A stretch of 64,000 nucleotides of DNA from the NCBI RefSeq assembly GCF_047496725.1, contig NC_132979.1, forward strand, positions 327,501-391,500. The letters are read 5' to 3'. Made by a program: the position numbers and the translations under genes. Positions within the stretch are counted from its first letter, which is position 1. Every line of letters begins with the position of its first letter. Below, piece by piece: positions 10,781 to 22,515 of this stretch. The DNA comes from Anoplolepis gracilipes. Lineage: Eukaryota > Arthropoda > Insecta > Hymenoptera > Formicidae. The notes beneath the pieces were generated by a model. It was not told where the DNA came from and made no database searches. It saw only the letters and a program-made list of their open reading frames with translations.

Positions 10781-13700
10781 ATGCCTACTATTGGAATAAA
10801 ACGTGATTTATTATTTCAAACATTGGGCAAAACATATTGTAAGTTGTAACTTTAGTATATTATCTAAGCATATATTATGGATTTTGTGAAATAACATATA
10901 TCTTTCTTACTTTTGTTTAACTTTTATTATATAATCACAAGTTATGTTAACAAATAATAATACCTTTCATATATATTTGAAAACAAAATTAATTTTATAT
11001 ATACTGCAAGGTATTTTTCTAAAGCAAATTTAAAAAAAAGAACTTTTGTTTCAGCGGATGATGAGTTTCAAGATTTGTGTTTCAAATTTGGTTTAGAACT
11101 AGATGAGGTGGTAAGTATTGAGCTGTCTACTATTTTATATTAGTTTATATTTTATATTTACATAGTTGCATTATACTTTAACTTGATTATTTATGAATAG
11201 ACGACGGAGAAACAAATGATAGCTAAAGAACAAGGCATAAACCAAGATATAGCTGAAGATGCATCTGAAGATATCATCTATAAAATTGATATACCTGCTA
11301 ACAGATATGATCTTTTGTGCTTGGAGAGTTTAAGTATTGGACTGCTTATCTTTTTGAACAAGTAAATATATAATTTAAATTTTTTTTATGGTTTTTATGA
11401 AAAAAATTTTTATTCAAAAAAATAAAAGTGAGACTCTAATAAATAATATAAAAGCAAGAAGGGAAGGAAATAATAAAGTATTCCTATAATTCTCTTTTAA
11501 TTATTTAGATAAATATTTCAGATTGATTTGGAATTTGTTCTTTTCAATTTTGGAATGTTTGGATAAAAATTATTTTAAAAGGAACTGAAATATTTATCTA
11601 GATAATTAAAAGAATTTCTCAAGATAATTATTTACATCTTGTTTGTGCTTGGCTTTTATTAATTTATTTCCTTTTTATTTTTATATATAGAATTTTGTTC
11701 CCAAAACATTGTAACTAAAACCTAATATATATATATTTATTATTTTTTTTCTCTTCTATAGGATACCCGTTCCACATTATAAGACAATAACACCAAAAAC
11801 AGGAATGGAAAAAATTGTGATGACTCGAGAAGTATGTGTAATATTTATAGGAAATTACATCACAATTTGTTAGATATTAAATAACTGTGTTTTCCAGTGC
11901 TTAAAAATAAGAGGCCACATAGTTGCAGCAATTTTGCGCAATGTTACTTTAACACAAGATTCTTACAATAGCTTTATTGATCTTCAAGATAAGTTGCACC
12001 AAAATATAGGAAGAAAGCGCAGTCTAGTTTCTATTGGTACTCATGATTTAGATACAATTAAAGGCCCATTTTTATATGATGCCAGACCACCATCGAAAAT
12101 ATGTTTTAAGCCGCTTAATCAGAATAAAGAATATACAGGTGAAGGCATCATGCAACTGTATGCAGTAAGTATTTCATTTTACTACATGTTTACTAATTTT
12201 ACATAAAAATTAAATATTTAAATATTTATAATTATATATATAATTATAATGTGTTTTATTTTACATAAAAATGTATTAATTTTACATAAAAATTAAATAT
12301 TTAAATATTTATAATTATATATATAATCATAATGTGTTTTATAATACATTTATAATATAATGCTTACAGACACATTCACAACTCAAACAATATTTGCCCA
12401 TCATAAAAGATAGTTCTGTTTACCCAGTAATATACGATAGTAACGGGATTGTTTTGTCTCTACCTCCTATTATTAATTCAGATCATTCAAAGATAACTCT
12501 TAATACGAAAAATATTTTTATTGAATGCACTGCAACTGACCTCACAAAGGTATATACATGTCCATTATATTGTATTATTATTTCCAATATCTACATAATT
12601 TTATTTGTAATAACAATATCTTTAAAATTTATTTAATTTATAAATTTATTTACTTGAGATTAAAAATTCAAGAAATTAATATAAATATATATAAATGTGT
12701 GTTATATTATGTATATAAAATTAAAAATTTATATAGGCAAGAATTGCGGTGGACACTATAGTATGTGCTTTCAGTCAATATTGTGGCAAAAAGTACACAG
12801 CTGAAACTGTAGAAGTAGTATATCCTGATAATAAAACTTTCTATTACCCAAGTTTAAAATATCGAACGGAAGAAATTGACTGTAATAAAGCAATACGTTA
12901 TATTGGCATTAAGTAAGTGACGAAATTATTTTTATCATGTTAATAATAAAAATCAAAAATACCAAGTTATATTAAACATGATGTAAAATAAATATGTTAT
13001 TTTTCTGTTATGTAGACAGACACCAGAACAGATTGCTCAGTTATTGTCAAAAATGTCATTAAAATCTAAAATGAAGGATAATGATAAATTGGTGGTAGAA
13101 ATACCACCAACAAGACACGATGTGATACATTTTTGTGACATTTATGAAGATATTGCCATTGCATATGGATATAACAAAATAGAAAAAACTGTACCACATA
13201 TATCAACAATTGCAGCAGAGGTAAATTTATACATACATATGAATTACTTTTTTAATTAAATATCATTTAATGTGGATATGATATGTTATGTGTGTAATTT
13301 ATATACACGTGTGTGAATTTTAGTTTCCACTCAACAAACTCACTGACCAGATACGAATTGAACTAGCAGAGGCAGGATTCACTGAGGCACTAACTTTTTC
13401 TCTGGTATATTAAAAAAAAAATTACATTTAATAACTCTTATATCTTCGATTTTATGTAATTAATTACATTGTTTTATAGTGCTCACGTGAAGATGTGGCA
13501 GATAAATTGGGCTATAAAATAGAAGATGTACCAGCAATTCACATATCTAATCCGAAAACGTTGGAGTTTCAGGTAATTTAATCTTTCGAGTTTTTTTTCA
13601 TATTTTCATTGTAAACCTTTCTTAACTTTTTATTTATTCCATTAATTTAATATATAACATAAATAATTTTAATTTGAATTAAAATAACAAGAAAGCAGTA

Positions 13701-14392
13701 TAAAAAAATTAAACTAATAAAGATTTAATTGATTCAAAAATTATTGAGAATAAACATATTACAAATATGAAAGCTTTGATTTTAAAATCATTTAAATCCT
13801 GTGTAAAATTATTTAAAATATTTCAATGGAAAAACCATTTCAGGTTGCACGTACATCACTCCTATCAGGATTACTTAAAACGATATCTTCGAATAAGAAG
13901 ATGCCATTGCCTCATAAACTGTTTGAAGTTTCTGATGTTGTATTACGAGACGATAAGACAGAAGTTGGTGCACGTAATAATCGTCGTTTATGTGCAGTAT
14001 ACGCTAATAAATCAGCTGGTTTTGAGATTATTCATGGCCTAGTGGATAGAATATTATTATTACTAGAAGTACCTTGGAGTACTAATAAAGACAAAAGCGG
14101 ATATTATTTGCGTACAGCTGATGGTAAATAGATACATTGTCCTTTTTTAAAATATATGAGATTAATCTCAAATACAAAAAAAAAAAAAAATATTTTTATA
14201 TCTTATAAGTAGTAGAAATTTATTATTCATCTTTTTACAGATCCAACATACTTCCCTCAACGATGCGCTGAAATTGTTTGCTATGGTGAAGTAATTGGAA
14301 AAATGGGAGTTTTACATCCCGATGTACTTACAAAGTTTGAATTAAATATTCCATGTTCTGCCATGGAAATAAATATTGAACCATTTTTATAA
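10781..14392 (+). CDS. FARSB: Phenylalanyl-tRNA synthetase beta subunit (cytosolic)
   Basis: Beta chain of the heterotetrameric cytosolic PheRS that charges tRNA-Phe; it carries editing and tRNA-binding modules while the alpha chain holds the active site. Twelve exons: 10781-10838, 11055-11110, 11201-11361, 11762-11831, 11898-12164, 12370-12549, 12737-12912, 13016-13220, 13324-13404, 13480-13572, 13844-14123, 14241-14392. The sum is 592 aa, matching animal FARSB (about 589). Seen: MPTIGIKRDLLFQTLGK start, IPANRYDLLCLESL near residue 80, a B3/B4-like region, the B5 block EIPPTRHDVIHFCDIYED near 350 with acidic metal-binding residues, and a C-terminal synthetase-like fold ending MEINIEPFL. Poly(A) AATAAA follows at 14391 and 14443. 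Confidence 0.96.
11440..11680. repeat. Fold-back element in FARSB intron 3
   Basis: The arms around 11485-11520 (TTTTAATTATTTAGATAAAT region) and 11584-11620 are inverted copies over about 35 bp. Weaker pairing extends outward through GGAAATAATAAAG and its partner near 11655. About 60 bp of loop separates the arms. No coding potential. Possibly a MITE. Confidence 0.6.
12195..12342. repeat. Direct duplication, 83-bp period, in FARSB intron 5
   Basis: A stretch of about 64 bp starting AATTTTACATAAAAATTAAA at 12195 recurs at 12278 with one visible mismatch (TAATTATAAT versus TAATCATAAT). The copies are separated by about 18 bp. This looks like a recent local duplication. Confidence 0.85.
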
Positions 14393-14913
14393 TAAAAATA
14401 AATATACAAATATAATTTAATGAATTTATAACGATATGTTGAAATAAAAATACATTATAAAATATATTTAAATAAAATTTGTAATATAAAAAAAATATCT
14501 ATATGTATGATTTATTAATGAAAGGTCTATCTATAATTAAATGATTTTAGTACACATGTAAAATGTTTCTCATAAATTTTGTTAAATAAAATAAAATTAT
14601 TAATATTTATACCAGTGAACTCTATGTTTAAAATTAATATACTGGTGAGCATATTATATTAACATAAATGTATATTTTTTATTAAACTGTGAGAGGAGAA
14701 TGTGTATTGCATATAAGAGGAGAAATCTGGGAAGTGTTACAAAATTATACTTAATAACATATGCAAGAAAAATAAGTAATCTAATGGATCTAGAGATATC
14801 TGTTTTTTATAAAAATACATTTATGCAAAACAAAATTTTTATCTTCGCAATGTCAGATCCATTAAAAAATATAACTACACTTTTTCATAAAATATTGTAT
14901 ATAGTCATATATA

Positions 14914-15165
14914 AAGAGGCTTTTTGCTTTGCTCGATATATCTCGAAAATTATTTGAGATATTAAAAAAATATTTTGTACAAAATTTTATAACATCTTTA
15001 TTTCAACCACATTAATAAAATTTTGAAAAAAAAAATAATTTTTGAATTTGAATTTTTTTCCAAAATTATTTTTTCAAAATCTTATTATAAAACTTTTGTA
15101 TAAAACATTTTTTTTGTATCTCGAATAATTTTCGAGATATATATCGAGAAAAGCAAAGAGTCGCT
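14914..15165. repeat. Large fold-back inverted repeat
   Basis: The left arm GAGGCTTTTTGCTTTGCTCG followed by ATATATCTCGAAAATTATT is matched by the reverse complement of the right arm, GCGACTCTTTGCTTTTCTCG followed by ATATATATCTCGAAAATTATT. Pairing extends roughly 100 bp inward through AT-rich sequence. No ORF inside, no clear target duplication. Possible MITE or fold-back transposon. Confidence 0.7.
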
Positions 15166-15744
15166 CTACATACGAGAGAGGTGGTTTTATTCTTTATTAA
15201 AATAATTTTTATATTTACTCCTCTCCTACACGTGTGTAAAATTTTATCAGATTTTTCGAGTTTCCTTGCTCGTGAGTGTATTGTAATACTTAAACCGAAC
15301 ATACTGAGAATGTATGCGAGCATTTTACTACAGTATGTACACGTTTCGTCCTATACTATACTATACTATACTAGAAAATGCGCATATACATACATATGCG
15401 CTTTATAGGAACTCACTCTATATTTCAAGTAAATATAAAAATAAATAAAAATAAAAATAAAACTATCTCAAGTAAAAAAGTCACTGTAAATTATGCATTT
15501 TTAATTCTTGTATCTTATATTAATAAATAACTTTGAGAAAAAAATCATACTCGACTGCCTGTGAATGGTCATTCAAAGTTTCGCGCCACAACATGGTGAC
15601 GCGCTGCGGTTGGCGAAATATCGGAATCGCGAATCGTTAGAGGCGCCGACGATGACCGACGACCGACGACCGTTGTGAGGGAGCGAAGAGCGAAGAGCGA
15701 GAAAGAGAGAGAGATAATAGTTTTCAGGACTGTTCGGGACTCTT

Positions 15745-15776
15745 ACCGTCTCACCGTCTCACCGTCTCACCGTCTC
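15745..15776. repeat. Four tandem ACCGTCTC octamers in mask 5' region
   Basis: ACCGTCTC is repeated exactly four times without interruption, about 200 bp upstream of the mask start codon, probably in promoter or 5'UTR. Function unknown. Confidence 0.9.
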
Positions 15777-15978
15777 GTGTCGGCCATAGTGAAAATGGCG
15801 GGTAGCTTACGTGAATGACGACGATCGTTCTCATCGTCGGGATTAATTGTCGCGCACACAAGTGAGGGGAAAAAAAAGGAAAAAAGGGGACGAGTGTACG
15901 GTGGTGTGGTTTCGGCCGATTATCACCAAATAGCAGCAATAACTGTGTTTAATCATATGATTTATCTGGAGAGTAAAG

Positions 15979-16322
15979 ATGCAGAATGTAGTACAAGGGT
16001 CGACCTCGGATAGCCAGAAAAGCCACGAAAAGCAATCCGCAACAGCAGCAGCAGCACCAGCACCAGCACCAGCAGCAGCGGTAACAGCAGCGGCAGCGGT
16101 AGCGAGCGTTCACTACGAAACCGGGAAGGCATCGTCGACTCCTCAATCGTCGAATTCGAGTCCCACCAAATCGGAGACCGAAACCTTCTCGGAACTGCAG
16201 CCACGTTTTATGACAGACTCGTCGGAAAGCGAGGAGGACAGCGTTTCCGAGGTAAAGCAAAGAGGCTCATGTGATAAGACGTGTCCGTGTGCGCTATGCG
16301 ATGGAAACAGGATGTGAGAGTA

Positions 16323-16357
<35 letters not shown>

Positions 16358-16376
16358 GATGCGAGGAGAGGAAATC

Positions 16377-16407
<31 letters not shown>

Positions 16408-16729
16408 AAGGGAGAGCGCGAGAAAGAGAGACAGACAGAATGTATATGATTGTGTTTGTCATATGTATGTGTGTACGTTTGTATCTCGTGTGAATGTCAT
16501 TTCTGTGAATATTGTTTCACCGATTTTATTTTATGCAGGTCTTCGTTACACTAATGTCGCCTTTTGTCGACATTGAAATTGACATCATCATCTTCATACC
16601 ACTGTCAGGACAAATATGTCACACATTTCATGTCCTAGTACATGGAATCTAATAAGTTAAATCTTTGAATTTTCTCGAACTTCACTCGAGTTTTACACAC
16701 ATGTGAGGAATCTTATTGTAACCTTTTTT

Positions 16730-16784
<55 letters not shown>

Positions 16785-19700
16785 TTCCCCTCTTTTTCTT
16801 TCTCTCTCTTCATAGAGTGTACATAATTGTGTCTCGATAATATCCACGACTTACATGATATATGCGTTTTCTTGAACTGATTCTAACAATTTAAACGTTA
16901 TACGATCTACACTTTTTTTTATATTGCATGTTACTTGCATGAGCATGCATGCATATGACAGTACATATATTTAAAAGTATTTATACAAAAATTATGTATA
17001 TATATTTACACTTGTATGCATGGTACATATGTAATGTACATACATATAGAAGAGTACATGGTCTTGTGACATCATTGGTTTTTACTAAGCATGCAATATA
17101 AAAAAACATGGAAAATCTTGAAGTTTTAAGGATTTCTCTTTTGTACCTGGAGAAATCACGAAAAATATTTTATTGGCACTAGAGGAATTTTCTTGAAATT
17201 TAAGGTGTCTACTCCCTAGAAAAACATAGATAATCTGGCATTCTCAAGGATTTTTTGATATCAGAAAAAATTGGAAAATTCTTATGAAATTTTATTGGGA
17301 CTCGAGAAATTAAACAAAATATTCTTCTTTTGATAATTTTATACTCATACAGGGTATAAGTTTTTGAAGAAACATGAAACATTTGGAATGAAGCTCGAGG
17401 AGTTTTTTAAAAAAATTCTCTTCTTGATTTTTACTTTAATATTATAAATAGTGAGTAATAATTCATCGATAAGCCAAGTTGTGAACACTAGATGTTTAAA
17501 ATGTATTATAAATATATGTATAACGGTTTCTGTTTAAATATTCAATGGCTTAACAAAATATTGAATATGCAATACATTTTTTTTTTTTATGGTAATTTTC
17601 AATGATAAAAGAATGAAAATGTAAGGGAAAAATATTTATCTATGAAAGCTATTTAATTTTTTTTCAATACATTTTTCAATACAAATTGAAACTTAAATGT
17701 GTTTTTCCCTTTGTATGAGTAAAAAGCATTAAAAAACATACTATAAAAATCTTATTTTGAAAAGTTGCAGCAAAAAATCTTTAAAATATTTATTTTACTT
17801 AAAATTTTGAATAAAAATACGTGGAAGAGTAGAAAAACGTAAAAAAGATTTAAGTAGACACCTTGAATATTTAACATATAACGTATGTATAAAGATAAAG
17901 GATTTTCACATGTATAAAACATGAAGCATTTTTTGTTTGTTTATAAAGAAAATCTTAATTCACAGTAAAATTAATTTAAACAAAACTGAATAACTGAAAA
18001 TTATAGAATATTTAATTGTTTGAACGCATGTGTTAAATCACTAGTTCAAAAATGCGACGAAAACTATTAAATTGGTTAATCTATAAATTAATTAAAATTC
18101 GCAACCAGCATGTCTAAAGGTCCAATCGTACATCCGTGGTTACATTTTTTTCTTCTATGCACCTTGTGAACATAATCTAAAAAAGAAGTCATTGAAAACC
18201 GCAGATCTAAAATCATTTATTCCAACAGCAACCAAAGCTAATCTCTCGGTTAAAATGCTAATCTCAATTAGTTTCTTTTTTTTCCGCCAACATAGTTAGA
18301 ATTATAACATAAAAATTGTCATTAATTTTATATTATTTCATTTATATTAAACACGGCTAATGTCTGCACTAACAATAAGATTGATTAATTTTATTTAATT
18401 TTTTCTTGTTTATCTATACTTTTATATTTTATACATTTATTAAAATCGAAAAAGGAATAAAATCAGGATGTTGTATCTAAAATGGATCCTACGACTTTGT
18501 TGAATTTTACATAGTTTATTTAATATTATTTAATAATTCTCTTGTAAAAGATTTTAATATCTAAGTTAGACGCAAAAAAGAGTTAGAAAAGAATTACTGA
18601 CAACGAAATATATAAATAGATTTGTAAAAACACTTTGAAAAACAGTGATTTATACATCCAAGAACGCATAAAGATTTTATAGAATTTTTCGAAAGAGAAC
18701 TCGCAGCAAAAGCGACGGTTATTAATTCGACATTAGCTTTAAGGATTCGCTATCGCATCGAGATATTGAGACGCGCCTTCCTTCTTCCATTCTATAGAGA
18801 GTTTATCCGTTGTTTCGATGTTGAGTCAGCTACCAAATGTCTTTCGCTTTGCTGGCGGCTAGGTGCGTAGATGGCTACTCTCGCGTAACGTAGGAACGAA
18901 GAAAAGAAAGGAGGAACATCGGCGGAAAATTCGCTCGCTGGGAAAGAAGAGTTATATAACCGGAATATATGTATGCGTTAATAATATTGTCGTGGAAACG
19001 GATGTTGTCGACGTCGATATCGACGTCGATCTCTCATTTCATTCGCCTCTTTCGCTCGCGTAATTTTCATTGTCTTCTTTTCCGTCGTTTTATTTTCTTT
19101 CTTGTAATTTTTTTTTCCTTTTTTTTTTTTTCCTTCTTCTTTATATCAAAGTATAAGCATGCGTATCTTGCAACAACTTGATCCTGATGTCTAAGAGAGA
19201 GCATCGGGACGCGACCGTCAAGGTGTGCAGTGTTCGAATGCCATTCCCATTCTTCTTGGCATCTCCGCATGTTCCACGAGAGAAAGAGAAAGAGAAAGAG
19301 AGAGGGAGGGATCGGGGGAGGAAGGAGAAAGAGTAAGTGAGATAGGGAGTGAGTCAGTGAGCGAGCGGGCATGAAAGAGAAAGAGAAGAATAAATGTGTG
19401 TGCGCGCGTGTATGTGTGTATAATAAGAGTGAGTATCTATGTATGCGTGTTGCATAGAAGCACTAGTTAAAGTACATACTCGCTGCTAAAGCTAGTATGC
19501 CCCGCATAAGCACGCGCGTGCGCACACGTATCACACACGTCCATCCGGCGTGTATAAAATGCGCGCGTAGCCACGCAGGAAGCCGTATATACAAATATAA
19601 TAAGTATCATGCCACACGTACATGAACTCAACACGTATATACATATGTACATATACACATTATATGCGTGATGCGTGCATATACTCTTGCCATCGCACGA

Positions 19701-22484
19701 GCGTATTCAGAGAGTGTCTGCTCTGGAAAAACTGATTTTTTTTTTTTTTTTTTTTTTCTTTTTTTCTTCGTATTTGCAAAAATTGAGAATTCTCGTGGAA
19801 TTTAAAAAAAAATCAGGATATCTATTCTCTTTGGGGAAACATGGAAAATGTGATGTTCTTCAGGATTTCTGGAGAAATCAGAAATTAAATTCTTATAGAA
19901 TTTTATTGGAATTTAGTGAATTAAAAAAATTGGATTTATTCTTCGAAGAAACATAGAAAACCTGGAATTATCAGGCATTTCTTTTGTCCTTAGAAAAATG
20001 ACTCAATTCTGGAATTTTATCGGGATTTAAAAAAAAAAATTCTTCCGTGATTTTGTTTCTGTCATAAACTATCGACAAGACAAGTAAATTATCTGTTTAA
20101 AGTATAATGATGGAAAAAAATGAAAAATGCTTATCTTACGAAAGCTATACAATTTTTTTTTCAATATATTTGAAAATCTAGCATTTGAAACTTGAATGCC
20201 TCTGTGTTTTTCCGTCATATGAGTCAGGAAAGCGTCAGGAAACAATAAAAAAAGAACTTGGAAAAGATGGATAAAAAAAAATTTTTTTTTTTTTTTATTT
20301 GGATGTTTGCACAAATATACCTAAATAAATAAGATCAGGGGGAATTTGTTTCTATATTGTTATTTAATTTAAGTAAACACACCCGATACACCTCGCACGC
20401 ACACACTATACTGCCGTGTATGTACATACACGAGTGCATGTGCGACATACACAGCATATAGAGGCACATACACACATACACACACGATACGATGCCGTGA
20501 GTCGTGCGAGTGACGAGTGGCGAGCATGCCTGCTGCGTTTGTTCACATCTCAATTGGTGCGCTATCTAGCGGATTTCTCATAGTACGACGTGCTCTCACT
20601 CGCGAGTATCCGCGAATATTCGCGATGTCGATTAGCCCGAATGTCTGTCGCGCGAGTCAACCTGTCAAGCTTATTAGTTAACTTGCTCGTACATACCAAT
20701 CTCTCTGAAAGCTTGCCGCTTTCTGTGTATTCGTGGCATTGTGTGTATGTACATACATTGTCTCGTACATGTGTACATGTATGTGTGTGTCTGTGTGTGG
20801 CTGTGTCTGTCTCTGTTCCGAGTATGTGTATGTGTGTCCGCTGCTAGTCGATGTACTCGTGGAGGTAATCGCGGATAGCAGAGCCACCATATTATTCCGT
20901 ATCCTATCAACGGCGTTCGCACGGAGTTCCTTGTTCGTGCGTACATACTTATTATGTCCTCCATGCATCAATGACGTGGAAATAATCCCAATTTCAATCT
21001 CTCTGCATCCCCTGTCACTCTTGGCACAAGTTACGAACGCGAGTGTTGTATGTTGTACGCTCGATCGTCCTCGCGATTATGTCGTGTGTCGAGGGGTGAA
21101 GAGAGAGCAAACAAATGGGAGTACGATGCGCAGGTATGCGGTGAAGTGTACGCAGAATCTGTCGTCCAAGTAGTCGCGGTGTCCGCGATCCGCGATCCGC
21201 TCCTTCGGGAAGGAACCGTCACGCGCATCGTCAAGTGTCAAAGTGCCCTGAAACGTCACTTGACGTCGCGTACCACAATCTCGGCTACTTGCCTGCAACA
21301 CAAAATAATTATACTCTGTGAATATCGAAATATCTTTACGAATATTCTGTCATACTGTTGAGTGTGTCTGTCTATGGTGTGTGTATGTGTGTGCGCGCGC
21401 GTGTGTGTGTGTGTGTGTATGTGTATGCTGTGTGTCCGTGTGATGGAGAGAGTATCTTCTATGGGGCATTTCTCGATTAATCTGTTGAGCAGCGATCAAT
21501 TTTCGGGATCGCGACGTCCATTTTATGCGATTTTAACATGTCCCTTTGTTCATCAATTATGATATAATAATAAAGTATATATGTATAAAATTCTCATGTG
21601 ACGAGAGATTGATAAATAAATAAATAAAATACGAAATTATATATATATAAAATTAATCTTATATTTTTTATATTGCCATGTATTGTTTTAGTAGGTATTT
21701 TACCGATATTTCAATTTTAGGTGGAGTGTTTTGCGATTGATCAAGTTGAATTGGACGAAGATCATCCTGAATCCTCGAAATTTTTATTGACTCCTGAGGA
21801 TCCTGAACGTTCTGTGGATCCTGAAACTCAAGCGCGTCTCGAGGCACTCCTTGAGGCAGCTGGTATCGGAAAATTATCATCAGGTGATGGGAAGCACTTG
21901 GCTGACCACGAAGTGCTTCGTCGTCTAACATCTAGTGTTTCTTGTGCATTGGACGAGGCTGCGGCCGCATTAACACGTATGCGTAGTGACAATCCACGTA
22001 CGCCGAACGAGAAACGTTCTCTCGTCGAGGCGTGCACCGACGGAGACGTTGGTACCGTTCGGAAATTGTTGACAGAGGGCCGGAGCGTTCATGAAACTAC
22101 TGAAGAAGGAGAAAGTTTACTCTCCTTAGCTTGCTCCGCAGGTTACTACGAACTTGCTCAGGTTTGGATCAAAACAATTACTACTTTTTCTCATCAAAAC
22201 AATTCCAACTCTATGTTAATCCCAATATATTGAATTGCGTGAAATGACATTTCGAAAGATATTTTTTGTCCAAATGCATGGTGTGCATTTGTGGAGAGCA
22301 TGACTGTTACAATGTGGATAAATAATTTTTAGTACACACATTTAATATCTTTCTTATAGTGTGATGAATAAAGATTGTAGAATGGAATTTATTTTGCAAA
22401 AATAATTCTTAAAAAACAGCCTTTTAGTAACAGTTATACAATATATTTTTATGAGTTTCTCATGTTTGAAATTATTGATATTGT

Positions 22485-22515
<31 letters not shown>

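Larger units (their letters stand above)
14393..15978. other. Spacer between FARSB and mask, with mask 5' region
   Basis: AT-rich FARSB 3' sequence, then a roughly 250-bp fold-back repeat (14914-15165). From about 15560 the base composition turns CpG-rich, as expected for the mask promoter and 5'UTR. That part holds four tandem copies of ACCGTCTC (15745-15776) and the motif AAAATGGCGG near 15793. No separate gene recognised. Confidence 0.55.

Noticed and set aside
15949..16260. Minus-strand ORFs with Cys/Leu runs
   Set aside because: Antisense shadows of the Ala-rich GCA repeats of mask exon 1.
16271..16576. Plus-strand Arg/Glu-rich ORFs
   Set aside because: Translation of the GA microsatellite in mask intron 1.
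20590..21361. Several overlapping ORFs up to 146 aa in mask intron 1
   Set aside because: Driven by GT/CA repeats and CpG-rich sequence that lacks stops; no recognisable domain and no splice-compatible link to mask.
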